Below are positions 8,522 to 17,964 of a stretch of 64,000 nucleotides of DNA, in pieces. Origin of the DNA: Verrucomicrobiales bacterium (GTDB lineage Bacteria > Verrucomicrobiota > Verrucomicrobiia > Limisphaerales > J093); contig JACKPV010000023.1 in assembly GCA_024233305.1 (NCBI GenBank), forward strand, positions 310,001-374,000, given 5' to 3'. The number at the start of each line of letters is the position of its first letter. Position 1 is the stretch's first letter. The notes beneath the pieces are model-generated. The model was not told the origin of the DNA. It ran no database searches and worked only from the letters and a program-made list of their open reading frames with translations. A program made the translations under genes and the position numbers.

Positions 8522-10084
8522 ATGATCCGCCTTATGAAGCCCACGATCCGATGGTTTGTCCTGGTCGGCCTGCTGGCCGGCGCCGGGGCGCAGGCCGGCG
8601 ACTGGCCGGTCTGGGGACGCAACACCACGCGCAACTTCTTCTCCCCGGAACAGGGTGTTCCGACGGAATTCAAGCCCGGCAAGATGAAGCGGGGCACCGA
8701 GGAGGTCGATCCCGCCACCACCCGCAACGTCAAATGGGTGGCCAAGCTCGGCTCACAGGCCTATGGCAATCCCACCGTTGCCGGCGGCCGGGTTTTCGTG
8801 GGCACCAACAACGAATCGCCCCGCGATCCGCAACACAAGGGCGATCACGGGATCGTGATGTGCTTCGACGAGAAGACCGGCGCCTTCCTGTGGCAGTTCG
8901 TGGTCCCGAAGCTCGGCGCGGGCAAGGTCAGTGACTGGGAGTTCCTCGGCATCTGTTCCTCCCCGGCCGTCGACGGGAACGAGGTCTACCTCGTGACCGG
9001 CCGCTGCGAGATCGTCTGCCTCGACGTTCACGGCATGGCCAACGGCAATCAGGGCTACCAGGACGAAGGGCAATACGTCGCCGGGCCCGGCAAGGAGCCG
9101 CTGGCGATCGGGCCCAAGGACGCCGACATCCTCTGGATCTTCGACATGCGCGAGGAACTTGGCGTTTTCCCGCATAACATCACCAGCAGCTCGGTGCTCG
9201 TCCTCGAGGACCGCGTCATTGCCACCACCTCCAACGGGCAGGACTGGTCGCACGTCAACATCCCGTCCCCCTTCGCGCCGACCCTGGTCATGGTGGACAA
9301 AAAAACCGGCGCCCTGCTGGGGGAAGAGGCCTCCGGCATCAGCAGCCGCCTCATGCACTGCAACTGGTCCTCGCCGGCCTACGGCGTCTTCAAGGGGCAA
9401 CCGACCATCGTCTTCGGCGCCGGCGACGGCTTCTGTTACGGCTTTGATACCAAGCCCGTCAAAGGCGAGGACGACATCATGGAACTGCGGGAGTTGTGGC
9501 GCTTCGACTGTGTGCCGGCGAAGTACAAGACCCGTGATGGCGAACCCATCAAATATCCTTCCGCCGAGGGCCCCAGCGAGATCATCGGCACGCCCGTGCT
9601 CTACAAGAACCGTGTGTATGTGGCGATCGGCCAGGATCCGGAGCACGGGGAAGGCGTGGGCAACCTGAGCTGCATCGATGCCACCCAGTCCGGCGACATC
9701 ACGACGAGTGGCAGGGTGTGGGCGTTTGACGGCATCAAGCGCAGCATCTCGACGGTTTCGATCGACCCCGCCACCGGGTTGCTCTTCACCGCGGACTACT
9801 CGGGTTATGTCTATTGCCTCGACGCCGAGACCGGCAAGCTGCACTGGCGCTACGACATGCTGGCCCACATCTGGGGTTCGACGCTGGTCGCTGACGGCAA
9901 GGTGTTCATCGGGGATGAAGACGGTGATTTTGTGATTCTTCCGGCCACCCAAGAATTCGATCCTGAGAAGGACGCGCCGATTGCCGAGGTGATGTTCCCG
10001 AGTTCGATCTACTCGACGCCGGTCATCGCCAACGGAACGGTCTACGTCGCCACGCAGAGCCACCTCTACGCCATCGGAGACTAG
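8522..10084 (+). CDS. secreted PQQ-type beta-propeller protein
   Basis: About 520 residues; the ATG at 8534 is an equally good start. The signal peptide runs to AGAGAQAGD. Blades of the PQQ-enzyme/BamB type fill the rest: WPVWGRN near the start, FDEKTGAFLWQF, a region with WIFDM, VDKKTGALLG, LDAETGKLHWRYDM, VFIGDEDGDFVI and a final VYVATQSHLYAI. The GNEVYLVTGRCEIVCLDVHG segment is a typical blade strand pair. It is shorter than its upstream neighbour and lacks the extra domains. Standing in tandem with another propeller and followed closely by transporter genes, it may be part of a periplasmic oxidation or substrate-handling unit. No cytochrome or classical quinoprotein active-site motif is visible. 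Confidence 0.82.
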   Translation: MIRLMKPTIRWFVLVGLLAGAGAQAGDWPVWGRNTTRNFFSPEQGVPTEFKPGKMKRGTEEVDPATTRNVKWVAKLGSQAYGNPTVAGGRVFVGTNNESPRDPQHKGDHGIVMCFDEKTGAFLWQFVVPKLGAGKVSDWEFLGICSSPAVDGNEVYLVTGRCEIVCLDVHGMANGNQGYQDEGQYVAGPGKEPLAIGPKDADILWIFDMREELGVFPHNITSSSVLVLEDRVIATTSNGQDWSHVNIPSPFAPTLVMVDKKTGALLGEEASGISSRLMHCNWSSPAYGVFKGQPTIVFGAGDGFCYGFDTKPVKGEDDIMELRELWRFDCVPAKYKTRDGEPIKYPSAEGPSEIIGTPVLYKNRVYVAIGQDPEHGEGVGNLSCIDATQSGDITTSGRVWAFDGIKRSISTVSIDPATGLLFTADYSGYVYCLDAETGKLHWRYDMLAHIWGSTLVADGKVFIGDEDGDFVILPATQEFDPEKDAPIAEVMFPSSIYSTPVIANGTVYVATQSHLYAIGD

Positions 10085-10086
10085 GC

Positions 10087-10347
10087 ATGAACGCCGCGCC
10101 GGGCCGGGGGCCCGCGATCATCTGGGCCGTGTTCGGGGTGCTGTTCGTGCTGCACCACGATTTCTGGAACTGGGACAACCGGGCGCTGGTCTTGGGCTGG
10201 CTGCCGGTGGGTCTGGCGTGGCACGTGGGCTTCTCGGTGGCGGCCGGACTGCTCTGGGCCGCGGCCACCCGTTGGGCCTGGCCGGCGCACATCGAGGTCT
10301 GGGCGGATGAAACCGACGAGCCGGCGGACGGAAAGGCCCAACCATGA
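10087..10347 (+). CDS. DUF3311 small membrane protein, symporter partner
   Basis: 86 residues, starting two bases after the upstream stop. Two transmembrane helices (AIIWAVFGVLFVL and VGFSVAAGLLWAAAT) bracket an HHDFWNWDNR loop, the hallmark of DUF3311. Members are regularly encoded next to sodium:solute symporters and are thought to be small accessory subunits. Here the last four bases (ATGA, 10344-10347) include the start of the symporter gene, so the two are probably translationally coupled. Confidence 0.85.
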   Translation: MNAAPGRGPAIIWAVFGVLFVLHHDFWNWDNRALVLGWLPVGLAWHVGFSVAAGLLWAAATRWAWPAHIEVWADETDEPADGKAQP

Positions 10348-11933
10348 ACGGAGGAGCCGGAGTTTCCCTGCTGCCGCTGTACGTCATTGCAGGTTATCTC
10401 GCCCTGCTCATCGGACTGGGCCTGGTGAGCAACCGTTTCTTCCGGGGGAACAGCGCCGATTACTTCGTTGTGAGCCGGTCCATCGGGCCGTTCCTCCTGT
10501 TGATGTCGATCTTTGGCACGACCATGACGGGGTTCGCCATGGTCGGCTCGACCGGAAAGGCCTACACTTCGGGAATCGGGGTCTACGGCTTGATGGCCTC
10601 GTGGTCGGGGCTGATCCACAGCGCGGTCTTCTTCGTCCTGGGGATCCGGCTCTGGGCGGCGGGCAAACGGCATGGGTTTCTTACGCAGTGTGAGTATTTT
10701 CGCGCGCGCTTCGATTCGCCGGCGCTGGGTTACCTGCTGTTTCCGGTGCTGGTTCTGCTGGTGATTCCTTATCTGCTCGTGGGCGTGATTTCGGCGGGCA
10801 AATTCCTGCAGGCCACCACGGCCGGCATGTTCCCCGAGGCTTTCGCACTGACGTTGCCCACCGGGCGGCCGCATCCTCTGAGCGGCGGGTTGCCGCCGTG
10901 GCTGGGAGCCTTGATCATCTGCCTGATCGTGCTTTCCTACGTGTTCTTCGGCGGGTTGCGCGGCGCGGTGTGGGCGAACACGTTTCAGACCATCGTGTTC
11001 ATGCTGGCCGGCGGCATCGCGTTCTGGTTGATCAGCACCCGTCTGGGAGGCTTGCGCGAGGCCGGACGGTTGGTGACGGAAAGCGACTTTGGCAGCCCGC
11101 GGCTCGCGCGTGCGGGGCTCATGGGCCACGCCCAGTTCTTCTCGTATTTCCTGGTGCCGCTGTCGGTGGGCATGTTCCCGCATCTGTTTCAGCACTGGCT
11201 CACGGCGCGGAGCGCGCGGAGCTTCCGTTTGACGGTCATCGCGCATCCCCTCTTCATTGCCATCGTGTGGGTGCCGTGCATCCTCATCGGCCTCTGGGCC
11301 ACGGCGCATATCGGCCCCAACGCCAGCCCGAACGCCATTCTTGGCCGCATGGTCAACAGCCTCGTGCATTCGCCGCTCCTTACCGGGATCGTCGGCGCCG
11401 GCGTGCTGGCCGCCATCATGTCCAGTCTGGACTCCCAGTTCATGTGCCTCGGCACCATGTTCACCAATGACGTCGTCGTGCGCTCGATGGGACCGGCGCG
11501 GTTCGATGATCGCCAGAAAATCCTGTTGGCGCGCGGATTCATCCTGCTGGTCGTCGCCGTTACCTACGGCCTTGCCGTTTACCTGAAGGACAGCGCGCAC
11601 GTCTTCGACCTCGGCGTGTGGTGTTTCAGCGGGTTTGCGAGCTTGTTCCCGCTCGCTTTTGCGGCCGTTTACTGGCGGCGCACCACCCGGGCCGGCGCCA
11701 TCGCCAGCGTGGTGGCGGCGGCTGTCGTGTGGTTTGTCCTTTTCCGGCGCGACATCCTCGCCCGGCCCGAGAACGCCGGGGATGACGAGTTGCTGATCTT
11801 CGGGATGATGCCCGTGGCGTTCATCTTTGCCGCCTCGGCGGTCACCCTCGTGGCGGTATCCCTGCTGACCCGTCCACCGGCGGAAAGCACCCTGGCCCGG
11901 TTCTTCCCGCGCCGGGAACCGCGGGAAGTCTGA
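10344..11933 (+). CDS. sodium:solute symporter (SSS family)
   Basis: A 529-residue polytopic membrane protein with about 13 hydrophobic helices. Family signs are an N-terminal helix, RSIGPFLLLMSIFGTTMTGFA (the discontinuous TM1 region), a later LGALIICLIVLSYVFFGGLRG helix, the GVLAAIMSSLDSQFMCLGTMFTND stretch (TM8-like, with the Ser/Asp sodium-site residues) and a GVWCFSGFASLFPLAFAAVYW helix. SSS carriers couple sodium entry to uptake of sugars, amino acids, carboxylates or osmolytes; the substrate cannot be read off. Coupling to DUF3311 and the neighbouring adenylate-forming enzyme favours an organic acid, but that is inference. Confidence 0.9.
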   Translation: MNGGAGVSLLPLYVIAGYLALLIGLGLVSNRFFRGNSADYFVVSRSIGPFLLLMSIFGTTMTGFAMVGSTGKAYTSGIGVYGLMASWSGLIHSAVFFVLGIRLWAAGKRHGFLTQCEYFRARFDSPALGYLLFPVLVLLVIPYLLVGVISAGKFLQATTAGMFPEAFALTLPTGRPHPLSGGLPPWLGALIICLIVLSYVFFGGLRGAVWANTFQTIVFMLAGGIAFWLISTRLGGLREAGRLVTESDFGSPRLARAGLMGHAQFFSYFLVPLSVGMFPHLFQHWLTARSARSFRLTVIAHPLFIAIVWVPCILIGLWATAHIGPNASPNAILGRMVNSLVHSPLLTGIVGAGVLAAIMSSLDSQFMCLGTMFTNDVVVRSMGPARFDDRQKILLARGFILLVVAVTYGLAVYLKDSAHVFDLGVWCFSGFASLFPLAFAAVYWRRTTRAGAIASVVAAAVVWFVLFRRDILARPENAGDDELLIFGMMPVAFIFAASAVTLVAVSLLTRPPAESTLARFFPRREPREV

Positions 11934-11964
11934 AACGACCTGCCGCAACCCTCGGTTCTCCATC

Positions 11965-13044
11965 ATGACTGTTGACGAAACGTCGATTCAAACGGCCCGC
12001 GAGCAGCTTGACGCGCACGTGCGGGAGACCCTCGAGTGGCATTTCTCCCCGGACACCGGCTGTCCTTTCTGGTTGGATTGGGCGGCCCGGGCGGGGTGGG
12101 ATCCCCGAAGCGAGGTCCAGAGCTACGACGATCTCCTCCGCCACTTTCCGAATTTCCAGGACGAATGGTTGCGGGACCAACAGCCCGACGTCTGGGTGCC
12201 CCGGGCTTTTGTTGGGAAACCCTACAACATCTTCGAGACCGGCGGCACCACCGGGATGCCAAAACAACGCATCGGCTGGAACGATTACAAGGTCGATTAC
12301 GAGGAGTTCAGCGGGAAGATTGCCGATGCGCATTTCCCGCGCGGCGGCGCCTGGCTGATGGTGGGACCGACCGGACCGCGCCGTCTGCGGCTGGCCATCG
12401 AGCATCTGGCCAACCATCGCGGCAGTCCCTGTTACTTCGTCGATCTGGATCCCCGCTGGGTGAAGAAGGTCCTCGCCGAGGGCCAGCCGGAGATTGCGCG
12501 GGCCTACATGGAACATGTGGTCGAACAGGCCGTCGTCCTGCTCAAGCACCGGCGCATCACGGGCTTGTTTACCACACCCAAGCTGCTCGAGGCGCTGGCC
12601 GAGAAAGTCGATCTCCATGAAGCGGGCATCCGTGGGGTTTTCTGCGGTGGAACGACCATGGCGCCCCAATACGTCCGCTACCTGATCGAGGAAGTGCTCG
12701 AAGGCCGCATCGGTTTCTACCCGACCTACGGCAACACCCTGATGGGGCTTGCCGCAAGCGTACCGCTGGCGCCGGAGGACAAGTTTTCGATCACCTACTA
12801 CGCGCCGCAACCGCGCGCCGTCCTGCGCGTCGTAAACCCGCAGCAACCCGAGCAGGTCGTCGGCTACGGCGAATGGGGCCGCGTCGAACTGACCACGCTG
12901 ACCCGCGAGTTCTTCATGCCCCGCTTCCTCGAACGCGACGAAGCCGTCCGTCGCGCACCCCGCGCCCCCTACGCCTGGGACGGCGTGGCCGAAGTCCGCC
13001 CGTTTGGCGCGATGGAAAAGAAGATCGTCGAAGGGGTCTACTGA
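11965..13044 (+). CDS. adenylate-forming enzyme (PaaK-like, truncated ANL type)
   Basis: 359 residues. The ANL phosphate loop is clear at about residue 90 (ETGGTTGMPKQ), and YPTYGNTLMG at about 252 matches the A5 adenine/aryl motif. The N-terminal half resembles phenylacetate-CoA ligase family members: a helical start, VGKPYNIFETGG, then a region with LVGPTGPRR-like strands. The usual 100-residue C-terminal swinging domain with its catalytic lysine appears to be missing or very short; the protein ends in a loop WDGVAEVRPFGAMEKKI. It could activate an acid as the acyl-adenylate, possibly passing it to a partner not found here. It follows the symporter by 31 bases, consistent with activation of an imported acid. 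Confidence 0.7.
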   Translation: MTVDETSIQTAREQLDAHVRETLEWHFSPDTGCPFWLDWAARAGWDPRSEVQSYDDLLRHFPNFQDEWLRDQQPDVWVPRAFVGKPYNIFETGGTTGMPKQRIGWNDYKVDYEEFSGKIADAHFPRGGAWLMVGPTGPRRLRLAIEHLANHRGSPCYFVDLDPRWVKKVLAEGQPEIARAYMEHVVEQAVVLLKHRRITGLFTTPKLLEALAEKVDLHEAGIRGVFCGGTTMAPQYVRYLIEEVLEGRIGFYPTYGNTLMGLAASVPLAPEDKFSITYYAPQPRAVLRVVNPQQPEQVVGYGEWGRVELTTLTREFFMPRFLERDEAVRRAPRAPYAWDGVAEVRPFGAMEKKIVEGVY

Positions 13045-13206
13045 GTCCCCAGCAGGCTTGGTCGGTCAGCCGTGCGATCCGGACAGAGGCCGCGGAAGGG
13101 GCGCGACCGGCGACCGGCGCGGGCTGCTGGATGCACAAAGTTTTTGCCTTTTGGGGTGAATTCCGGCCACGCTCCCCCCATCAAATGTCCGCAGAGGACA
13201 ACGAAG

Positions 13207-13893
13207 ATGCTTACGATGATGAAGACCACTGTGAAACAGACCGTATTGATCGTCGCGGCCGGCGTGCTGGCCGTTGGCACCCTGAGCGCCGCGGACCTCG
13301 AACCCCTGCCGTTGAAACTGCCGATTCCCGCGTTCATGGGAACCCCGACGGACATGGAACTGGGGCCGAACGTCGAGCCGCCCTCTGACAAGCCGCGCGC
13401 GCCTTTCATGGCCCCCAAGGGGGTGCAGAATGTGGCCGCCGGGAAAAAAGTCACGAGCAGTGACAAGTCGCCCATCACCGGCTCCCTCGAGTTGGTCACC
13501 GACGGCGACAAGGAGGCCAATGACGACAGCTTCGTCGAGTTGCACCGCCGCACGCAGTGGGTGCAGATCGATCTCGAACAGAAGGCGGCGCTCTACGCGG
13601 TGATCGTCTGGCATGCGCACAACACCTATCAGGTGTACCGCGACGTCATTGTGCAGGTGGCTGACGATCCCGATTTCACGCAGAACGTGAAGACCATTTA
13701 CAACAGCGACTACGACAACAGCTCGGGGCTGGGGATCGGCACGGACAAGGAGTACTTCGAGAACTACGAAGGCCGGCTCATCGATGCGAAGGGCGCGGAA
13801 GGCCGGTATCTGCGGCTCTACAGCCGGGGCAGCACCTACAGCGCGCTGAACCGCTACACCGAGGTCGAAGCCTGGGGATTGCCGGTCAAGTGA
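13207..13893 (+). CDS. secreted discoidin-like (F5/8 type C) domain protein
   Basis: 228 residues, with starts possible at 13207, 13216 or 13219. The signal peptide runs through VLIVAAGVLAVGTLSAAD. After a proline-rich linker (residues 30-75), about 80-225 forms a galactose-binding-like jelly roll: GKKVTSSDKSPITGSLELVTDGD, then a WVQIDLEQKAALYAVIVWH strand pair, YRDVIVQVADD, and a final EGRYLRLYSRGSTYS..YTEVEAWG. This is the pattern of F5/8 type C domains, which bind sugars or surfaces. No catalytic domain is attached. It lies 162 bases after the adenylate-forming gene, and the strong terminator at 13924 ends the transcription unit. Confidence 0.75.
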   Translation: MLTMMKTTVKQTVLIVAAGVLAVGTLSAADLEPLPLKLPIPAFMGTPTDMELGPNVEPPSDKPRAPFMAPKGVQNVAAGKKVTSSDKSPITGSLELVTDGDKEANDDSFVELHRRTQWVQIDLEQKAALYAVIVWHAHNTYQVYRDVIVQVADDPDFTQNVKTIYNSDYDNSSGLGIGTDKEYFENYEGRLIDAKGAEGRYLRLYSRGSTYSALNRYTEVEAWGLPVK

Positions 13894-13923
13894 CCACCAT
13901 CCAGGTCGGATCCTGATTTCAGC

Positions 13924-13959
13924 CAGCCGCGGGTGACCACCCCCGCGGCTGTTGTTTTT
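13924..13959 (+). terminator. intrinsic terminator after the discoidin-like gene
   Basis: A perfect 10-base stem (CAGCCGCGGG at 13924-13933 with CCCGCGGCTG at 13942-13951) around an 8-base loop, followed by TTGTTTTT. It sits 31 bases after the stop codon and closes the rightward run that begins at 6206. Confidence 0.85.
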
Positions 13960-13973
13960 CGTCCGCGAACCAG

Positions 13974-14168
13974 GCCGTGAACATTCAGTAACTCGTAGCC
14001 GCCGACGTGTAGTCGGCGCATGATTCAGCTGGGATAGGGCTGCCTGCCGCCGAGGGCGACGATTCACCGAAAAGTGACTGCTGATCGGAATCGGCGAGCC
14101 CGCGTAAGCTCTTGGATTTCAGCGCCGACTACACGTCGGCGGCTACCCCCTGTTGAATCGATACGGCT
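13974..14168 (+). repeat. family A inverted-repeat element, copy A1 (full length)
   Basis: A 195-bp element. The left end (AGCCGCCGACGTGTAGTCGGCG at its core) and the reverse complement of the right end share the same GCCG..ATTCA..GTAGCCGCCGACGTGTAGTCGGC layout, giving imperfect terminal inverted repeats of about 45 bases. Each end also contains its own hairpin (CGCCGAC-GTGTA-GTCGGCG). The middle has no coding capacity. The element abuts the stop codon of the leftward glutaminase gene. It is about 98% identical, in inverted orientation, to copy A4 at 48123. Confidence 0.85.
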
Positions 14169-17100
14169 AAGGTCGCACCGTCAGGGTTGCTGTGGCGGCC
14201 GAACGTGGGTCCGCGCGTTCTGCAATCGATTGTCGGATGGCCGCAGCGGTGCGGGGCACGCGGCCGGAGAACACCTCGTGGCCGTCGATGTGAACGGTCA
14301 CCGGTTGGTCGAGATCGAGCAGCGCATCAGAAAGCCGCAGGGTAACCTCGGCGCCGATCTCCCCTGAAAGCCGGATGTCCTGGCCTTCCACGACAGCTTC
14401 CAGTGAACGTCTGGCCGTCGCCTCGGCCGCCGGCACAGCCAGCCAATAGAAACGGGTATGGGTCACGTCGTCCTGTACCCAGACCACCTTCTTCGGCCAC
14501 GGATTCCGCGTCCGGGCTGCCATCCAGGGCAGGGCTTCCGCATCCCGGCGGTTCATCCAGTGGCCGGTGTCCGGGTAAACCCGGGCCAGGTGGGGGTAGC
14601 CTTCGGGGTCGCCGACTTGGAGTTGGTCGAGTTGTTCCGCCCGTTCGGCCACAATGCGATTGCGATTGTAGGCGGCGTCATCGGCCCCCACGAACAAGGC
14701 GAACGGCAGGTTGCGCAACGGCAGGATCGAGGCCTCGTTCGGGTGGCCCGCCATCATCGCCGCGGCGGCAAACCGATCCGCCATGCGCGGCGCCAGTTGC
14801 CACACGCCGTCGCCGCCCGCCGAATAGCCCATCAGATAAATCCGGTCCGGGTCCACGCCCCGCAGCACGACGTAATCCTCGATCAGGCGGTCGAACAGCG
14901 GGTCGATGTGCGCTTCGTGCCAGAGGTTCCAGGTGTCGGTTGGCGCGCGCGGGGCCACGTAGATCCCCTCCGCCGGCGAGTAGAGCCCGATCTGGTTCTT
15001 CCACTGCCGGTCGTTGACCGCCGTCGGCGCGTTTCCCCCGCCGTGCATCGAGATCCACAGGCTGTGGCCGCCCGCCGGTTCGTCACCGTAGACGCGTTCC
15101 TCCCACCGGAGGGTCTTGCCCTCGAGTTCGATCCTGCGGGCCTCCATTTCCCCCGCCCGCTCCTCCCGGATTGCCTCACGCCGTGCCGCCCACTGGCGGG
15201 CGAGTTCGTCCTTGGCCGCGGCGGCCGCGAGCCCTTCCGCCGGGGCGGCGGCCGCATCGCCCGCAATCCCGGCGGGGCGGACGTCCACGATCCCGAGGTC
15301 GATGTATTGACCGCCGCCGGTCTGGTGGCAGCGGATGGCGATCAAGTGGGGTCCCGGGGTCAACCGCACGCCGGGCGCCTGGTTCTCATAGCCGGTCGTG
15401 TAGCCCCGGTAACGGGCCGCGCGCTCGCCGTCGACGAACACGGTGGCGTCCTCGTCGTGGTGGATCCAGAACTCCAGGGAAACGTAGTCTCCGGCGGGGA
15501 TCGTGATCTCGCGGCGCAGCCAGATATCGGCGGTGCTCCACGCGGTGCCGATGACCGTGCCGGGGGTGCCGGTCGTGCCGAAGCCCGACATGCCCTCGCG
15601 CCACTGGGAATCGTCGAAGCCCGGCTGATTCCATCCGTCGCCGGGCTGGGTGATGGTGAAGCGCCAACGAGCGGGCTGGACGTCGGCGGCCGGCACCACG
15701 ACCACCGTCTTCGGCGGTTTGGGCATCGGCGCCCACCCTGCTGCCCGGGTGAGGTCGCGGCGGGCATACTTCTGCCAGAGATCCCGCTGATAGAGCATCT
15801 GGAGGAAGACACCTCCGACGACCGGGCGCGCCGTGAAGCCGCGGCGTTTGGCGTCGTGGGTCCAATACCAGTCGGTCATCGGGCTACGGTCCGGGGTTTC
15901 GTTGAGGAACTTCCAGACGGGATCGACGAGCGCCTCGAAATCCGCGCGGTCCTGGGTCAGGGTGGCGGTCCACAGCACCCAGTCGAGCTTGGTGTAGCGC
16001 GAGCGGTTGTCGAGCGGAAGGCCGAACGGGTTCTGCACTTTCCGGTAGTAGTCCATTTCCTTGCGCAGGGCTTCCGCGGGCCAGAGGTCGAAGCCGAGAA
16101 TCCGGTCCCATCCGATGTTGTATTTCTGGCTCCAGGTGCCGGGCTTGTCGAAGGCCAGCCGGTAATGGTCGCCGTCATCGGCCTCGTCCAGCCAGCGGGA
16201 GACGAACTGCCGGGCGAGCGTTTGGTATTCGCGAGCGCGGTCGGTTTCGCCGCGCAGCTCGCAGAGGCGCGCATAGGACGCGAGGCCGGCGATGGCTTTG
16301 GCGGAGAGGTTGACGTTGTGGGCGAGGTGGCCGGCGAAGTCGTCGGTGCAGAGCTGGTTCTCCGGATCGAAGCCCTTTGCCTTGAGGTATTCGGCCCACC
16401 GGGTCAACTGCGGCCAGTAAAGTCCCGCGAAATCTGCGTGGCCTTCCATGGTGGCGATGGCCGCCATGAGAATCAGGAGATTGCCGCTTTCCTCGACCGG
16501 CATCTGGTTCTCCTCGGAGCGTTCCCCGCCGCCGTAGCGCTGGCCGTTGGCGTGGGGATACTGGCCGAGATCATGCGGCGCAAACGGGAAGCGCCACCGT
16601 TCGCTCGCGGCGTAGTTCATGAAAGGCACCAGGAAGGACTTCGCCACCGTCGGACCGAAAAGCAGGAATTGGGGCGCCATCGGATAGAAGACATCGGAGG
16701 TGCCGATGCACCCGTTCGAGTGATTCTCCTTGCAGAACTGCAGCGGCTGGCCGTTCGCATCCGCGACGAATTTCCCGGCGGCAAAGCACTGTCGGTAGGC
16801 CAGCGCGCCGATTGCTGCATAGCGTTCCCCTCCGGCCGCGCGCAGATCCGTCATCAACTCCGCGTCGAACCCTGCGCAATAACCCTGCAACGCCTCATGA
16901 TCCCGGGCCGCGGCCGTGAGCAGGTCGGCGGCCTCCCATCCGTTGCGCCGCCACCAGGGTCGCAGGTTCTGCTTCATGTACTGGATCGAATAGAGATCGT
17001 CGTACGCCACCATCAACCAGCGCGAAACCGGGGCGCTTCCGACTTTGAGCGGGGTCAGGACCAGGGCGGCCGCCACCTCGTCCGCTGGCGCCGGCGAAAG

Positions 17101-17853
17101 GCGTTGCAGCCGCGTGGAGACGACGCCCGTTTCGGCGAAGGCCCGCTGCAATCCATCGGGTTGACTGAAACCCTGTTCGCTCACTGTGGCCGTCGGGGCG
17201 GCGGCGTAGAAGTAACCCCAGTCGATGCGGATGTCGTCCCCGGGCTTGACCAGCACGGCCTGCTCCTCCGAACCCATCCGGGCGGCGCGCAGGTCTCCGA
17301 TGTCCTCCTGGCCGAAGGTCACCGGCTGATCCGGCGTGTTGACCGCGACCTCCGAGCGGGCATCGAAGTAGATGGAAACCTCGTGCTCGCGCCCGTCCGT
17401 GGCGCGGCAGGTGTAGGTCAGGTAGGTGACGGGCCGCGCGAGCAGGTCGAGATCGTGCGGCAGCGCAGCCGTCGTGAACGTCAAGGTCAGGGCCACGCCG
17501 TCGCCGGCGAACTCGCAGATCGTCCGTGTGGGCAGGACCGCGGTGGCGGTTTGCGGCAGCGCCGGGACGGTTTCCGGGCCGGTTCCCAGGACGCGGAAGG
17601 CCTTGCCATCGATGCGCACCAGACTCGTCAGGCGGTGCGGTTTGCCCGTCCAGTGCACGGTATCGGCGTCCGTCAGATGATCGGCCGGCGACCAGATGCT
17701 GAAATACGGATCACACGCCACCAGCGGAACGGCCGGCGCCCGCAGGGACTCGGCCACGACCCGAGCCGACAGGGAAAAACCGAAGGCAAGCAGGCCCGAC
17801 GCCAGCCATCGGACGAAGCGTTGCGCGGAGCAAGGGAGGAAATGCGCATGCAT
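14167..17853 (-). CDS. fusion: glutaminase (DUF4964/5127/4965/1793) + beta-sandwich + alpha/beta hydrolase
   Basis: 1228 residues with an N-terminal signal peptide (LLAFGFSLSARVVAE). Residues about 37-690 match fungal/bacterial glutaminase A architecture: PLVACDPYFSIWSP and VHWTGKPHRLTSLVRIDG (DUF4964), a beta-sandwich DUF5127 region, then an all-helical DUF4965/DUF1793 part with LAYRQ, NHSNGCIGTSDVFYP, NYAASERWRFPFAPHDLGQYP and VEESGNLLILMAA. Residues about 718-860 form a galactose-binding-like beta-sandwich (WNQPGFDDSQW, FWIHHDEDATVFVDG). Residues about 880-1130 form an alpha/beta hydrolase: SMHGGGN oxyanion loop, nucleophile Ser1011 in GYSAGG, and His1098 in DTGHW. The C-terminal 90 residues are beta-rich. 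The first part would hydrolyse glutamine-like amides and the last an ester or peptide; linkage on one secreted chain is unusual. Confidence 0.78.
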   Translation of the reverse strand: MHAHFLPCSAQRFVRWLASGLLAFGFSLSARVVAESLRAPAVPLVACDPYFSIWSPADHLTDADTVHWTGKPHRLTSLVRIDGKAFRVLGTGPETVPALPQTATAVLPTRTICEFAGDGVALTLTFTTAALPHDLDLLARPVTYLTYTCRATDGREHEVSIYFDARSEVAVNTPDQPVTFGQEDIGDLRAARMGSEEQAVLVKPGDDIRIDWGYFYAAAPTATVSEQGFSQPDGLQRAFAETGVVSTRLQRLSPAPADEVAAALVLTPLKVGSAPVSRWLMVAYDDLYSIQYMKQNLRPWWRRNGWEAADLLTAAARDHEALQGYCAGFDAELMTDLRAAGGERYAAIGALAYRQCFAAGKFVADANGQPLQFCKENHSNGCIGTSDVFYPMAPQFLLFGPTVAKSFLVPFMNYAASERWRFPFAPHDLGQYPHANGQRYGGGERSEENQMPVEESGNLLILMAAIATMEGHADFAGLYWPQLTRWAEYLKAKGFDPENQLCTDDFAGHLAHNVNLSAKAIAGLASYARLCELRGETDRAREYQTLARQFVSRWLDEADDGDHYRLAFDKPGTWSQKYNIGWDRILGFDLWPAEALRKEMDYYRKVQNPFGLPLDNRSRYTKLDWVLWTATLTQDRADFEALVDPVWKFLNETPDRSPMTDWYWTHDAKRRGFTARPVVGGVFLQMLYQRDLWQKYARRDLTRAAGWAPMPKPPKTVVVVPAADVQPARWRFTITQPGDGWNQPGFDDSQWREGMSGFGTTGTPGTVIGTAWSTADIWLRREITIPAGDYVSLEFWIHHDEDATVFVDGERAARYRGYTTGYENQAPGVRLTPGPHLIAIRCHQTGGGQYIDLGIVDVRPAGIAGDAAAAPAEGLAAAAAKDELARQWAARREAIREERAGEMEARRIELEGKTLRWEERVYGDEPAGGHSLWISMHGGGNAPTAVNDRQWKNQIGLYSPAEGIYVAPRAPTDTWNLWHEAHIDPLFDRLIEDYVVLRGVDPDRIYLMGYSAGGDGVWQLAPRMADRFAAAAMMAGHPNEASILPLRNLPFALFVGADDAAYNRNRIVAERAEQLDQLQVGDPEGYPHLARVYPDTGHWMNRRDAEALPWMAARTRNPWPKKVVWVQDDVTHTRFYWLAVPAAEATARRSLEAVVEGQDIRLSGEIGAEVTLRLSDALLDLDQPVTVHIDGHEVFSGRVPRTAAAIRQSIAERADPRSAATATLTVRP

Positions 17854-17964
17854 GATGGCGGCGTTGATAGCAGAAGCCCGGGAAGCGCGGAAGCCGCATT
17901 TGCGAACGGGGCGTCGTTGAGCGGATTCCCGCGTCTTCGGCGCGCGGCGCGGGCGGCGAACAGA

